A stretch of DNA of 62,429 bases, taken from positions 1 through 62,429 of the forward strand of contig MPNL01000016.1 in the NCBI GenBank assembly GCA_002239005.1, read 5' to 3'. The notes beneath the pieces were generated by a model that ran no database searches, was not told where the DNA came from, and saw nothing but the letters and a program-made list of their open reading frames with translations. Each line of letters starts with the position of its first letter. The first letter of the stretch is position 1. This document shows positions 46,205 to 54,169 of the stretch, piece after piece. Both the position numbers and the translations under genes were made by a program. The stretch is from Truepera sp. bin119. GTDB taxonomy: Bacteria > Deinococcota > Deinococci > Deinococcales > Trueperaceae.

Positions 46205-46391
46205 GCGTTTAAGCCTCCTGTGCTGCGGACTCGAAGTCGAAAATGCCACGATCAAGCTGAAACGCAAAGCCAGCCGCTTCCGACGGTTACGGTAACGGGA
46301 CCCTTCGGGTCCGTCTCCTGAATACCTTTAAGAACCGAATCACACGCTCAAACGCCTCTGGCGACAGGTCTTTGAGCTTCTGATAGGACAT
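46205..46391 (-). mobile_element. IS5-type transposase remnant with internal deletion
   Basis: On the minus strand from ATG 46391 the frame reads MSYQKLKDLSPEAFER, as at the start of IS5-family DDE transposases, then jumps to VIRFLKVFRR and, in another frame from about 46290, YRNRRKRLALRFSLIVAF, the usual C-terminal end (YRNRRKRFGLRFNLIAG). Nearly the entire catalytic core is missing, so it is a MITE-like deletion derivative. A 6-bp hairpin GGACCC/GGGTCC (46298-46312) lies at the join. I could not define terminal inverted repeats. Confidence 0.55.
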
Positions 46392-46735
46392 AGCCCACAT
46401 TGGCGTTGAATTTCTATGCCCTCCGTAGCCGGGTGAAGCGTAGCTGTTTCCTGCTGCTCGAGAGAAGCCGAGCGGCGCGGTGTGGACGGTTGCTGGAGCG
46501 TAGCTGTGGCCGGGTATGCTCGAGCAAGCGGTCTGAGAACTCGAGCAGAATGAGCGTGCAGGGCAGGTGAGAGCGTGTGTAGAGTATAACTTCTCCTGCT
46601 CTCGGTAGGCCTCGGCTACTCGCACGTCCCCGTTGGCTCCTTCCGGGCACACCACTAGCCCCGTATCCTTGAGCTCATTCAGTTCCGGGCTAGAACGAGT
46701 GGGTATCGGCTAAGACAGCGGTGTGCATGACTATA

Positions 46736-46758
46736 GACCGATGTCGGTATACGCTGCG
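46736..46758 (+). repeat. 23-bp direct repeat, copy 1
   Basis: Starts GACCGATGTCGG and ends TATACGCTGCG; identical to the copy at 46810-46832, 74 bp downstream. Weaker similarity (GTGTGCA...) extends further upstream of both copies. The pair brackets a promoter-like sequence. Confidence 0.85.
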
Positions 46759-46766
46759 TAATCGAC

Positions 46767-46795
46767 TTGCTTGGCCTTAATTATTAAGGTATACT
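46767..46795 (+). promoter_or_regulatory. Promoter with palindromic spacer
   Basis: TTGCTT (46767-46772) and TATACT (46790-46795) are separated by 17 bp. The perfect palindrome CCTTAATTATTAAGG (46775-46789) fills most of the spacer and is strikingly AT-rich for this genome, so it could be an operator. The next gene downstream is the ankyrin-repeat gene at 46912. Confidence 0.5.
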
Positions 46796-46809
46796 GGTGT
46801 GCAGATCAT

Positions 46810-46832
46810 GACCGATGTCGGTATACGCTGCG
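46810..46832 (+). repeat. 23-bp direct repeat, copy 2
   Basis: Second copy of the repeat at 46736-46758. It lies just downstream of the predicted -10 element, within the likely 5' leader of the ankyrin gene. Confidence 0.85.
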
Positions 46833-46911
46833 CAGCGGTCGCTGGACCGAGCAGGTGCTCGAACCTGAAAGTTGGCCTCGAAGCCCGTCGCCACCAGAAG
46901 GAGAACTTGAC

Positions 46912-47892
46912 ATGGCAGAAAGTGTACTGATGCAAGCCGCAACGGCCGTCCATGAGGGCAACCTTGACGGACTGCGCGAGATCATCGCCCGGTCGCCAGC
47001 GGTTCTGGCGGCTCGGGACGAACGTGGACGTACCCTGCTCGACTTGGCCTGCCGTGCCGCGACCGGCGATATCGCTATTCCCCTCGTTGCAGGTACCCGG
47101 GAGCAGCACGCCGCGGTCGATCTCCTGCTTGCGGTCGGTGCCGATCCGGCAACCGGCGACGACGACGGCTGGACGCCGCTGCACACAGCGGGCATGGCCG
47201 GTCATTCCGACCTCGCAAGACGCCTGGTCGGCGCTGGGGCTTCCGTATACGCGAACGCCTACGGAAGGGACGGCGGCTCGGCGCTGTCGTATGCGCTGTT
47301 TTACGCCAAGGCGTACATGGGCGATGTGCTAGCGCCGGTCTATCCCGACAACCTGCGTTCCGCCGCCGCGCTCGGCACCGACTTGGAGCGCTTCGTGGCT
47401 GGCGAAGGATTGACGCCTGCGGCCTCTGCGGGCCTCGACTTCTATGCGCCGGTGTTTTTTCCGATGTGGGAGCGCACCTTCAGCCGTCAGGAGATCCTCG
47501 ACGAGGCGTTGTCGTGGGCGGCGCGCAATGATCAATGCGAGTCGATGGCGGCGCTCGTCGATCTCGGTGCCGACGTCAACGCCAGCGCGTTTCGGGGCAC
47601 GCCGCTGCTCTGGGCCTGCTATAGCGACAAGGTGGCTGCCGCGGCCTGGCTGCTCGACCACGGTGCGGACCCGGATCTGCGCCACGATTGGGGCGGCGAG
47701 GGCCATGGCGTCGCTGCTGTCGCCATGCACCTCGCAGCGCAGCACAACTGCGTCGGCTGCGTGAACCTACTGCTTGACCACGGGGCTGATCCAACCATCG
47801 TCGACGGTGCCTACGGTGGCACGCCGGCCGGATGGGCGGAGTACAGCGGGGCTGCGGACACGCTCGAGCTACTCAGGCGGCGCGTCGGATAG
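46912..47892 (+). CDS. Ankyrin-repeat protein
   Basis: A 326-residue soluble protein composed of about six ankyrin-like repeats: AVHEGNLDGLREIIARSP, AAVDLLLAVGADP with GWTPLHTAGMAGHSDLARRLVGAGA, ESMAALVDLGADVNAS, AAAWLLDHGADPDLR and GCVNLLLDHGADP. Ankyrin proteins bind other proteins; partners cannot be predicted. I start at ATG 46912, preceded by AAGGAG. No signal peptide is seen. The gene stands alone between an IS remnant and pseudogenes, and its promoter region has repeats found nowhere else here, so horizontal acquisition is possible. Confidence 0.88.
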   Translation: MAESVLMQAATAVHEGNLDGLREIIARSPAVLAARDERGRTLLDLACRAATGDIAIPLVAGTREQHAAVDLLLAVGADPATGDDDGWTPLHTAGMAGHSDLARRLVGAGASVYANAYGRDGGSALSYALFYAKAYMGDVLAPVYPDNLRSAAALGTDLERFVAGEGLTPAASAGLDFYAPVFFPMWERTFSRQEILDEALSWAARNDQCESMAALVDLGADVNASAFRGTPLLWACYSDKVAAAAWLLDHGADPDLRHDWGGEGHGVAAVAMHLAAQHNCVGCVNLLLDHGADPTIVDGAYGGTPAGWAEYSGAADTLELLRRRVG

Positions 47893-48142
47893 TCGCGGCA
47901 CCGTCCTCGTCGACCTGCTCGGCCCGCCAGAGACTATTCTCGACCCACTCGGCCTCCTGCGCGAGTAGTGGTGCTCCGATCCCCAGCGTCTTCGCTGAGA
48001 GGGAGTTCCTCCCCAAGACGGCAAAGAGCGGCGGTGAGGTGCCACCGCCTGCGAGTGCCCAGCGGAGCACCTCGCATCCCCTACGAGCGAGCACGCCGGG
48101 TGTTAGTCTCCGAACTCCGACTGAGGATAGGTCTGCGACAGT
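47893..48142. other. Degenerate spacer
   Basis: Between the ankyrin gene and the Gfo/Idh/MocA remnant. The minus strand has an open frame with LTVADLSSVGVRRLTPG, faintly like the C-terminal part of the isocitrate lyase/PEP mutase family, but the rest does not fit, so no gene is called. Confidence 0.4.
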
Positions 48143-48375
48143 GAGGAGCGGTATCGGGGGCCCGAGAGGCGGATCGTCCCCGTCGAGTTCGACCCCGGCA
48201 GAGGGGATCACCTAGCGGGCTACCGCGACCTCCACGCGGCCATCCGGGGGGACGCGTCGCTGTCGACGGGCCGGCCGGGGTTGATGTCGCTTGAGCTTGC
48301 GAACGTCATGCCTTGTACCAGGGTGGCGAGGAGGTCACGCTCCCGGTGGACCGGAGAACTATGCTAGGCTATTGA
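48143..48375 (+). pseudogene. Gfo/Idh/MocA oxidoreductase 3' remnant
   Basis: Reads as the C-terminus of a Gfo/Idh/MocA-type sugar dehydrogenase: YRDLHAAIRGDASLST, then PGLMSLELANVM, and after a frameshift near 48312 the ending YQGGEEVTLPVDRRTMLGY before TGA. Homologues have LANAMLLSS, GREVTLPVDR at these positions. The NAD-binding half is absent. The next gene, an intact SDR, starts 25 bp later. Confidence 0.7.
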
Positions 48376-48400
48376 CCGAACTGCAAGAGAGGAGCATCGC

Positions 48401-49129
48401 TTGGGGAGGCTAGCCGGGACCGTCGCCCTCGTGACCGGGGCCAGCAGTGGGTTTGGCTGGGCGATCGCCCGCTCGGTCGCGGCAGAGGGAGCTGCTGTCG
48501 CCCTAGTCGCGCGCCGGGCGGAGCGGCTTAGGGCTCTAGCAGAGCAGATCGAGGGGGAAGGGGGGAGGGCGGTAGCCTGTCCGGCCGATGTCGGCTCTGA
48601 GGCCGAGATCCTCGCAGCGGTCGAGCAGGCTGAGACCTCGCTCGGCCCGATCGACCTGCTAGTTAACAACGCTGGCACCAACATCGGTGCGCGCAGCATT
48701 GCCGAGACTGACAGCGGTGCGTGGCGGGAGCTACTCGAGGTCGACCTCACCAGCGCGTTCCTGTTCAGCAAGGGGGTGCTGCCGGGCATGATTTCGAGGG
48801 GGCGTGGCACCGTGATCAACATCGCCTCGAGGGCCGCCAGCCACCCGAGCCTCCAGGCCGGCGTGGCCTACAGCACTGCGAAGAGGGGGATGGAGGCGCT
48901 CACGGCGGTGACCAATGAGGAGGGCAACCCCTACAACGTTCGGGCCAGCGTTGTGAACCCGGGCGAGGGCAATACCCCCATCCTCGACCACCGTCCCGAG
49001 CCGCCCGATGAAGTGCAAAGATCGGTGATGATTCAGCCGGAGGACCTGGCCGACCTCGTCGTGCTCATCGCGTCACTTCCCCAGGCCGTCACCGTCGAAT
49101 CCGTGGAGCTCAGGCCGACGCGCCGCTGA
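48401..49129 (+). CDS. SDR-family oxidoreductase
   Basis: Short-chain dehydrogenase with cofactor motif VTGASSGFGWAIA, NNAG, catalytic Ser in INIASRAA and the Tyr-Lys pair in AYSTAKRGMEAL. Length 242 is standard. The start is a TTG at 48401, supported by AGAGGAG six bases upstream. It lies in a run of sugar-related genes and pseudogenes and was probably part of that pathway. Apparently intact. Confidence 0.85.
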   Translation: MGRLAGTVALVTGASSGFGWAIARSVAAEGAAVALVARRAERLRALAEQIEGEGGRAVACPADVGSEAEILAAVEQAETSLGPIDLLVNNAGTNIGARSIAETDSGAWRELLEVDLTSAFLFSKGVLPGMISRGRGTVINIASRAASHPSLQAGVAYSTAKRGMEALTAVTNEEGNPYNVRASVVNPGEGNTPILDHRPEPPDEVQRSVMIQPEDLADLVVLIASLPQAVTVESVELRPTRR

Positions 49130-49441
49130 CCCACCCGCTCCCGCCGGGCGCTTGCTGCGTCGCTCAGGCAGCCCCCAGGGATTCCTCTCAAGCGGTTGCG
49201 AGGGAGTGTGACAGGCCGCGCCGAGCTGCCTGACGCCCTCCGATGCGCTCTCCCCCGGGATGGCGCGGGCGGGTCTGGTTCGCCATAGACAATCAGCCAC
49301 TAGGAGGCGTGAGCGCCCTGGTCGCGGAGGTGGGCTCCTGAGCACTACCTCCGCACCGCCCGATCAGCCTTTGCACAGCCTTGGATGTCAGATAGGTGTT
49401 TGAGGGGGGTGTGGACTAAAGACGCGCCAGAGAGGAGAGAG
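49130..49441. other. Intergenic, possible short relic
   Basis: About 310 bp. Near 49260-49340 a plus-strand frame reads RVWFAIDNQPLGGVSALVAE before a stop, which looks protein-like but which I cannot assign. AGAGAGGAGAGAG just before 49442 is a strong ribosome binding site for the next, broken gene. Confidence 0.4.
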
Positions 49442-49711
49442 ATGTCTGTAGGATTCGCGATCGTCGGCGCGGGCAATATCGCTGGGGTTCAGGTGGAGGC
49501 GACCAGGCACATCCCGGAGGCCCGGGCAGCGGGTCGGGTCGATCCTATGGAGATCGGCTAGGAGCAGCACCGGAAGCAGATCGTCGACCTGATCTCGGCG
49601 CTTCGCGAGGGGCGTGAGCCTGCCGTCTCGGACGCTGAAGCCTGGAGGTCGGTGGAGATCATCCTCGCGATCCACGAGTCGGGCACCCCGATCTCCCTCC
49701 GAGTGGGGTGA
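49442..49711 (+). pseudogene. Internally deleted Gfo/Idh/MocA oxidoreductase
   Basis: The first 29 codons are a normal Gfo/Idh/MocA N-terminus (MSVGFAIVGAGNIAGVQVEA, HIPEARA). The frame then jumps directly to the last part of the same family: TAG at 49559, followed by EQHRKQIVDLISALREGREP and RSVEIILAIHESGTPISLRVG. About 250 central codons are missing. It retains a good ribosome binding site. The stop is 1 bp before the convergent nagB-like gene end. Confidence 0.8.
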
Positions 49712-50488
49712 TCAGAGCTCGAGGAGCGCGGCGGAGTCCCGGTCGAGGAGGAGCCGGGCGTGAGGCGCGCGCCGTAGGACCGAGCCCGGGCGCTCCTCGC
49801 TTATCGGTTCGACCAGGCAGGCCCGCACCGCCTCTGCCTTTCTGGCCTCCGGGGCGATGCAGAGCAGCCGGTCGGCCGCCAGCAGGGCGGGGATCGTGAG
49901 GGTGATGGCGTGGGTCGGCACCTCGTCGAGGGAGCCGAAGTGCCCCTCGCCGACCTGCTGGCGGCGGCTGACCTCGTCGAGTCTGACGATCTTGACCCAG
50001 AGGGGGTCGTCGAACCTGGCGTAGGGCGGGTCGTTAAAGGCGAGGTGACCGTTCTCGCCGAGCCCCAGGACCACCAGGTCGATCGGCTCACGCCGCAGCG
50101 AGGTCTCGTAGTCACGGCAGGCCTGCTCAGGGTCGCCAGGCCGGCTGGGGATGGGGTGGAAGGCCCTGGCGTCGATCTGATCGAGGAGGTGACGGCGCAG
50201 GAAGCGGGGGAAGCTCGCCCGGTGGGTCGGGTCGATGCCGAGATACTCGTCCAGGTGGAAGATGGTCACCTTCGGCCAGGCGACGCCGCCGAGCCTGAGC
50301 AGGGTCCGGAAGAGGGCGAGTTGCGAGTTCCCTGTCGCCAGGACGATCCGGGCACTCCCTTTCGCCTCGACGGCCCCCGTGATCGCTTCGCGGGTGGCCA
50401 GGGCGGCGGCGGCCCCGAGCTGCTCGGGACTCTCGTAGATCGCGACGGGGAGTCGGTCGATCTGCAGCGTTCTGATCGCCTCGGCCAT
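49712..50488 (-). CDS. Glucosamine-6-phosphate deaminase/6-phosphogluconolactonase family
   Basis: NagB-type sugar phosphate isomerase. The substrate loop LATGNSQLALFRTLL, catalytic Asp in FHLDEYLGI and the GLGENGHLAFNDPP motif are all present, favouring glucosamine-6-phosphate deaminase over lactonase. I start at ATG 50488, six bases after GAGGAGGG, giving 258 residues; the frame is open further but without similarity. It follows a ruined NagA-type gene on the same strand, as expected for a nagA-nagB operon. Confidence 0.85.
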   Translation of the reverse strand: MAEAIRTLQIDRLPVAIYESPEQLGAAAALATREAITGAVEAKGSARIVLATGNSQLALFRTLLRLGGVAWPKVTIFHLDEYLGIDPTHRASFPRFLRRHLLDQIDARAFHPIPSRPGDPEQACRDYETSLRREPIDLVVLGLGENGHLAFNDPPYARFDDPLWVKIVRLDEVSRRQQVGEGHFGSLDEVPTHAITLTIPALLAADRLLCIAPEARKAEAVRACLVEPISEERPGSVLRRAPHARLLLDRDSAALLEL

Positions 50489-50498
50489 GGGCCCTCCT

Positions 50499-51137
50499 CT
50501 AGCTATGCAGCGCCTTCTGAGCGCTGAGCGGATGGCGCACCTGGCCAGCGACCACGGTGGTGACGACCTCGAGCCTACCCTCATTCCAACGCAGGATGGT
50601 GAAGCTCTCGGGGCTGAACACGTCTGGTTCGATGCCTGTGTGCCTCTTCCGCAGCGTCTTCGGCTGTTGCGACGCCATGTCGACCGCCAGCTCCGGCTCG
50701 AGTCGGGCGAACCGCGCCGCCTTGTGCGCCGCCTCAGGAATCGTGAGCGCCGCCCCCACCAGATAGTCGCTGCCGGAGAGCCTTACGGCATTGTCCTCGG
50801 TGAGTTCTTGCGACCCGGTAGTGACCCGGCTTAAGGTCTGCGACGGTGGCGGCGTCGCAGACCAGGATCGACCTTGCGGTCCCCTTGGCCCGGATCATGA
50901 CCTTGACGACGTTGGGAGATGGTAGCCGTCGACGATGAGGCTGGCCCAGAACTGGTCGTCGGCGCGCTGATCCCAGATGTGGTTGGGGTGCCTGCGGATC
51001 TCGGAATGGGATCCGTTGCCGAGGTGGGTCGAGAGGAGAGCACCGGCCTCGATGGCCCTCTCGAGCTCCTGGGTGAGGGTGCAGGCCCGGTCGAGGTCGC
51101 TGCTGATCTCATCGCTGATGATGCCGAGCTTGAACAC
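50499..51137 (-). pseudogene. Chimeric isomerase/NagA-type amidohydrolase pseudogene
   Basis: The first 26 codons (MFKLGIISDEISSDLDRAC) are the N-terminus of a sugar phosphate isomerase/epimerase (TIM-barrel). The frame then continues with the middle of an N-acetylglucosamine-6-phosphate deacetylase: LSTHLGNGSHSEIRRHPNHIWDQ, FWASLIVDGYHLP. A frameshift near 50915 leads to VVKVMIRAKGTARSILVCDA, and another near 50830 to LTEDNAVRLSGSDYLVGAA and LTIPEAAHKAARFARL. Thus a deletion fused two genes and later frameshifts broke the product. It ends 11 bp before the NagB-like gene. Confidence 0.8.
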
Positions 51138-51511
51138 TTTGCTCCCTCCACGGGACTAGACCGTCTGACGGTCTGCCCCACGCGCTCGGTGCCTGCCGCC
51201 TAGGCGCAGTCCGCTTGGGTAGGGGATTGGGGTCTCGCGCGGCGTCGGGGGAGCGTTCGAGATCCCACGCCCGCCCCCGAGCGCCATGGAGTCGATGTCG
51301 TTCACGACCGAAACCTGATTCTAGGTCACGGAGTGACTCCGGCCCGCCGAGTAGCTTAAGACCCCCGGCGAGAATGGACGGGAGATACCCCCGCCTCCGG
51401 GCGGAGCATCGAGCGCCCCCTTGCGTCCTGCAGTGATTGTACTTTGACGCTTATTGTAGGATCAACGGCCCGATAAGGGGGTCTTGCACACTGCGCGGAG
51501 GGAGAGGGTAG
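51138..51511. other. Intergenic between divergent pseudogenes
   Basis: About 370 bp with no recognisable gene. It should hold both promoters. The imperfect palindrome TTGTAGGATCAA at 51454-51465 resembles operators of GntR-type regulators of sugar-acid genes, but this is weak evidence. Confidence 0.4.
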
Positions 51512-52068
51512 GTGAGTTCGTTCGAGCTGCAGGGGAAGAGCGCGGTGGTGACTGGCAGCAGCGGTGTCCTGGGAGGGGAGGTGGCCCGCGGCTTGGTGGC
51601 GGTCGGGGCCAGGGTGGCTATCCTCGGGCGCCGCCCGGATACGACGAGCTGTGGACCGCCGGGAAGGTCATATATAAGCTCGAGCCCGCCCTCGCCGAGG
51701 GTGGGGAGCTGATCATCTACGCCCCCCACCTCGCTGAGGTCAGTCAGATGCACGGCAAGTTCATCTACGAGATCGGCTATCACGTGATCGACTTGGCTGA
51801 GTGGGACCGGTTCCGGCACGTTCCCCTGGGGGTGATCGCCCACAGCACCCATGTGCGTGGCGCGGGACGCTACTGGAGGGGAGTGGAGCGTCCCCGCGCT
51901 CAGGTCACGCTTGCCGCTAGGCTCGGTCCGGAGACCTGCGAGCGTCTGGGCCTCGGCTACCGCGACCCCGCCTCCATCGATCTGGAGGCGTGGCGGAACC
52001 GTGAGGCTGAGGGGATCCTGCTCGTACCCGAGGCGGGGGAGATCCTCTGCCGGGTGGGGCAGCCTTGA
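51512..52068 (+). pseudogene. Chimeric SDR/LarA-type pseudogene
   Basis: From GTG 51512 the frame encodes an SDR N-terminus (SAVVTGSSGVLGGEVARGL, VAILGRRP). At about 51635 the sequence passes, in the next frame, into the C-terminal half of a lactate racemase-like LarA/DUF2088 protein: YDELWTAGKVIYKLEPALAE, GGELIIYAPHLAEVS, GVIAHSTHVRGAGRY, GLGYRDPASIDL. Neither part is complete, so the join is a deletion. It lies 19 bp upstream of gluconokinase, consistent with a former sugar-acid operon. Confidence 0.8.
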
Positions 52069-52087
52069 GGGGGTCGGGGCTGCTCCG

Positions 52088-52624
52088 ATGAGCCCTGCGC
52101 CAGTGAGCCCCCTGTCGCTAGGGATTCCAGGACCGTTGGCGCTCGTCGTGATGGGTGTCTCCGGCTCGGGCAAGACCACCATCGGCCGACTGCTGGCAGT
52201 TCGCCTCCGCTGGCCTTTCTTCGACGGGGACGACTACCATCCGGAGGCCAATGTGGCGAAGATGGCGGTCGGATGCCCGCTTACCGACGCGGACCGGCAG
52301 CCTTGGCTGGGGCGGCTCCGCGACCTGATCCAGGAGCGCCTTGCACTGGGTGAATCCTCGGTGGTGGCCTGCTCGGCCCTGAAGCGGAGCTATCGCGCCA
52401 CCCTTAGAGCCGGCGATGAGCGGGTCCGGTTCTTGCACCTTGATGGCGACTTCGACCTGATCTTGGGCCGGATGCGCTCCCGAGCAGGGCATTTCATGAA
52501 GGCCGGCATGTTGCGCAGCCAGTTCGAAACCCTCGAGCCGCCCGCGCAGGCCATAGTGATAGCTGTTGACGCTCCCCCTGAGACTGTTGTCGAGGCGGCT
52601 ATTCGGGCCCTCAGGAGCGGTTAG
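52088..52624 (+). CDS. gntK: Gluconokinase
   Basis: Phosphorylates gluconate to 6-phosphogluconate. P-loop MGVSGSGKTTIG, then FFDGDDYHPEANVAKM and CSALKRSYRATLR, and MRSRAGHFMKAGMLRSQF, are all typical of GntK. The frame opens at 51851, but the ATG at 52088 gives the normal size (178 residues) plus a short N-terminal extension. Apparently intact although the genes around it are broken. Confidence 0.92.
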   Translation: MSPAPVSPLSLGIPGPLALVVMGVSGSGKTTIGRLLAVRLRWPFFDGDDYHPEANVAKMAVGCPLTDADRQPWLGRLRDLIQERLALGESSVVACSALKRSYRATLRAGDERVRFLHLDGDFDLILGRMRSRAGHFMKAGMLRSQFETLEPPAQAIVIAVDAPPETVVEAAIRALRSG

Positions 52625-53128
52625 GCGGAGTGTCTTGGCTGGCTGTGTGTCCGAAGGCGGCACTGCACTATCGATTCGTTCGCTGCGAACGAAAGGCGGG
52701 GTGACAACGGTCGTGACCGCTCTCGGAGCATGATTGGAGCAGCGTCCTGGAGCGACCGTTCATCGTGTAGCGGCCCCGTTTGACCCGGCCCCGGTCCCAT
52801 AGCTCAGGGCCGGTCCAGTCTTACTCGCCGTGGCGGAGAGAAGCACCCTTCTCGCCCGAGGGGTTGTTCGAGACCTGGGCCTAGGAGCAGATCCGGCTAG
52901 AGACGACTTCCCAGGCTAGCCACCGATCTCGAGGATCGGACCCGCCGGATCTCTGCTGCGGCCCCGTGGTGCTGCCGAGTTAGTCCGGCTAGGATATAGT
53001 GCAGCTGGCATTGCCGATGACTAGGAGTAGGTGCCCGTCACGGTGTATGCGAGCGGTCGGTCTCTTTGGGTGACGGTCGGCCCCGGGGGCCAAACCGGCT
53101 GATATTTTGGGCGCGGGAGGAACGTGGC
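52625..53128. other. Intergenic, nothing coding recognised
   Basis: About 500 bp between gluconokinase and allantoicase. Apart from the hairpin at 52675-52693 I see no gene, RNA or remnant in any frame. Confidence 0.5.
52675..52693. terminator. Stem-loop after gluconokinase
   Basis: TTCGTTCG and CGAACGAA form a perfect 8-bp stem with the loop CTG. It is 50 bp past the gntK stop. No T tract follows on the plus strand, so termination is unproven. Confidence 0.4.
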
Positions 53129-54163
53129 ATGGGTGCGACCTCGTCACACGGCGCGATCGAGACGAGACTGGCAGAGATTGCCCGCCAGGCCATCAACTTG
53201 GCCGACGCCCGCCTGGGCGCCGCCGGTATCTCCTGCACGGACGAGTTCTTCGCGCCGCTGGCCCGGATGCTCGAGCCGACGGAGCCGGTTTTCATACCCG
53301 GCAAGTATGATGATCACGGCAAGTGGATGGACGGATGGGAGTCCCGCCGCCGCCGCGGAGGTGGCCACGACTCCTGCGTCGTGCGGTTGGCGGCACCGGG
53401 TGAGGTCATCGCTGTAGAGATCGATACCCGCCACTTCACCGGCAACTATCCCCCCGCTGCGTCGCTAGAGGGTTGTGACGGGGACCCTGACGCCGCCGCA
53501 TGGACCGTGTTGGTGCCCCCGTCCGAGTTGGGTCCCGACGGGCAGCACCTGTTTGAGGTCCAGAACAGCCACGCCTTCAGTCACGTGCGTCTCAACATCT
53601 TTCCCGATGGCGGAGTGGCACGCCTGCGCGTTTACGGCCGGCCACGTCCAGACTGGCGGGTGACCTCTGGAGGCGAGTCGGTGGATCTCGCCAGCGCGCT
53701 ATATGGTGCATTGGCGTTGGCTTGGAGCGATTCACACTATGGGCATCCCAACAACATGCTTAGACCCGACCGGGGCCGGGATATGGGCGACGGTTGGGAG
53801 ACCCGGCGCCGCCGGGAACCCGGCAATGACTGGTGCATAATCGCCCTAGCGCACGCTGGCACGATCCAGCATGTCGTGGTCGACACCTCCCATTTCAAGG
53901 GAAATTATCCGCATCGTTGCTCGCTTCAGGCCGCCCTTCTTCCCGCAGAGCATACGAGCTTGGCGCAATCCTTAACGACGCAATCCATGTACTGGCCGGT
54001 CTTGATGGCCGACCGACTGCTCGAAGCCGACCGGGAGCACGGGTTCGCGGATGCGGAACTGGAAGACCTGGGGTCGGTATCCCATGTGCGCCTCAACATG
54101 ATCCCGGACGGTGGCATCAGTCGGCTGCGGATGTTTGGAACCCCGACTGAGGAGCCCGGTTAG
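53129..54163 (+). CDS. alc: Allantoicase
   Basis: Hydrolyses allantoate to ureidoglycolate and urea in purine catabolism. The protein contains the two tandem allantoicase (jelly-roll) repeats: the first has GKWMDGWESRRRR, DTRHFTGNYPP and SHVRLNIFPDGGVARLRVYG; the second has DMGDGWETRRRR, DTSHFKGNYPH and SHVRLNMIPDGGISRLRMFG. Length 344 is normal. I start at ATG 53129, preceded by GGGAGGAAC. No other ureide genes adjoin; an Ldh2-type enzyme 15 kb upstream could be a ureidoglycolate dehydrogenase, but this is speculative. Confidence 0.92.
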   Translation: MGATSSHGAIETRLAEIARQAINLADARLGAAGISCTDEFFAPLARMLEPTEPVFIPGKYDDHGKWMDGWESRRRRGGGHDSCVVRLAAPGEVIAVEIDTRHFTGNYPPAASLEGCDGDPDAAAWTVLVPPSELGPDGQHLFEVQNSHAFSHVRLNIFPDGGVARLRVYGRPRPDWRVTSGGESVDLASALYGALALAWSDSHYGHPNNMLRPDRGRDMGDGWETRRRREPGNDWCIIALAHAGTIQHVVVDTSHFKGNYPHRCSLQAALLPAEHTSLAQSLTTQSMYWPVLMADRLLEADREHGFADAELEDLGSVSHVRLNMIPDGGISRLRMFGTPTEEPG

Positions 54164-54169
54164 TAGCGG

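Noticed and set aside
47873-48211. 112-codon minus-strand frame with LTVADLSSVGVRRLTPG
   Set aside because: A faint likeness to isocitrate lyase/PEP mutase C-termini is confined to about 17 residues, and the frame overlaps a plus-strand Gfo/Idh relic. Too weak to call.
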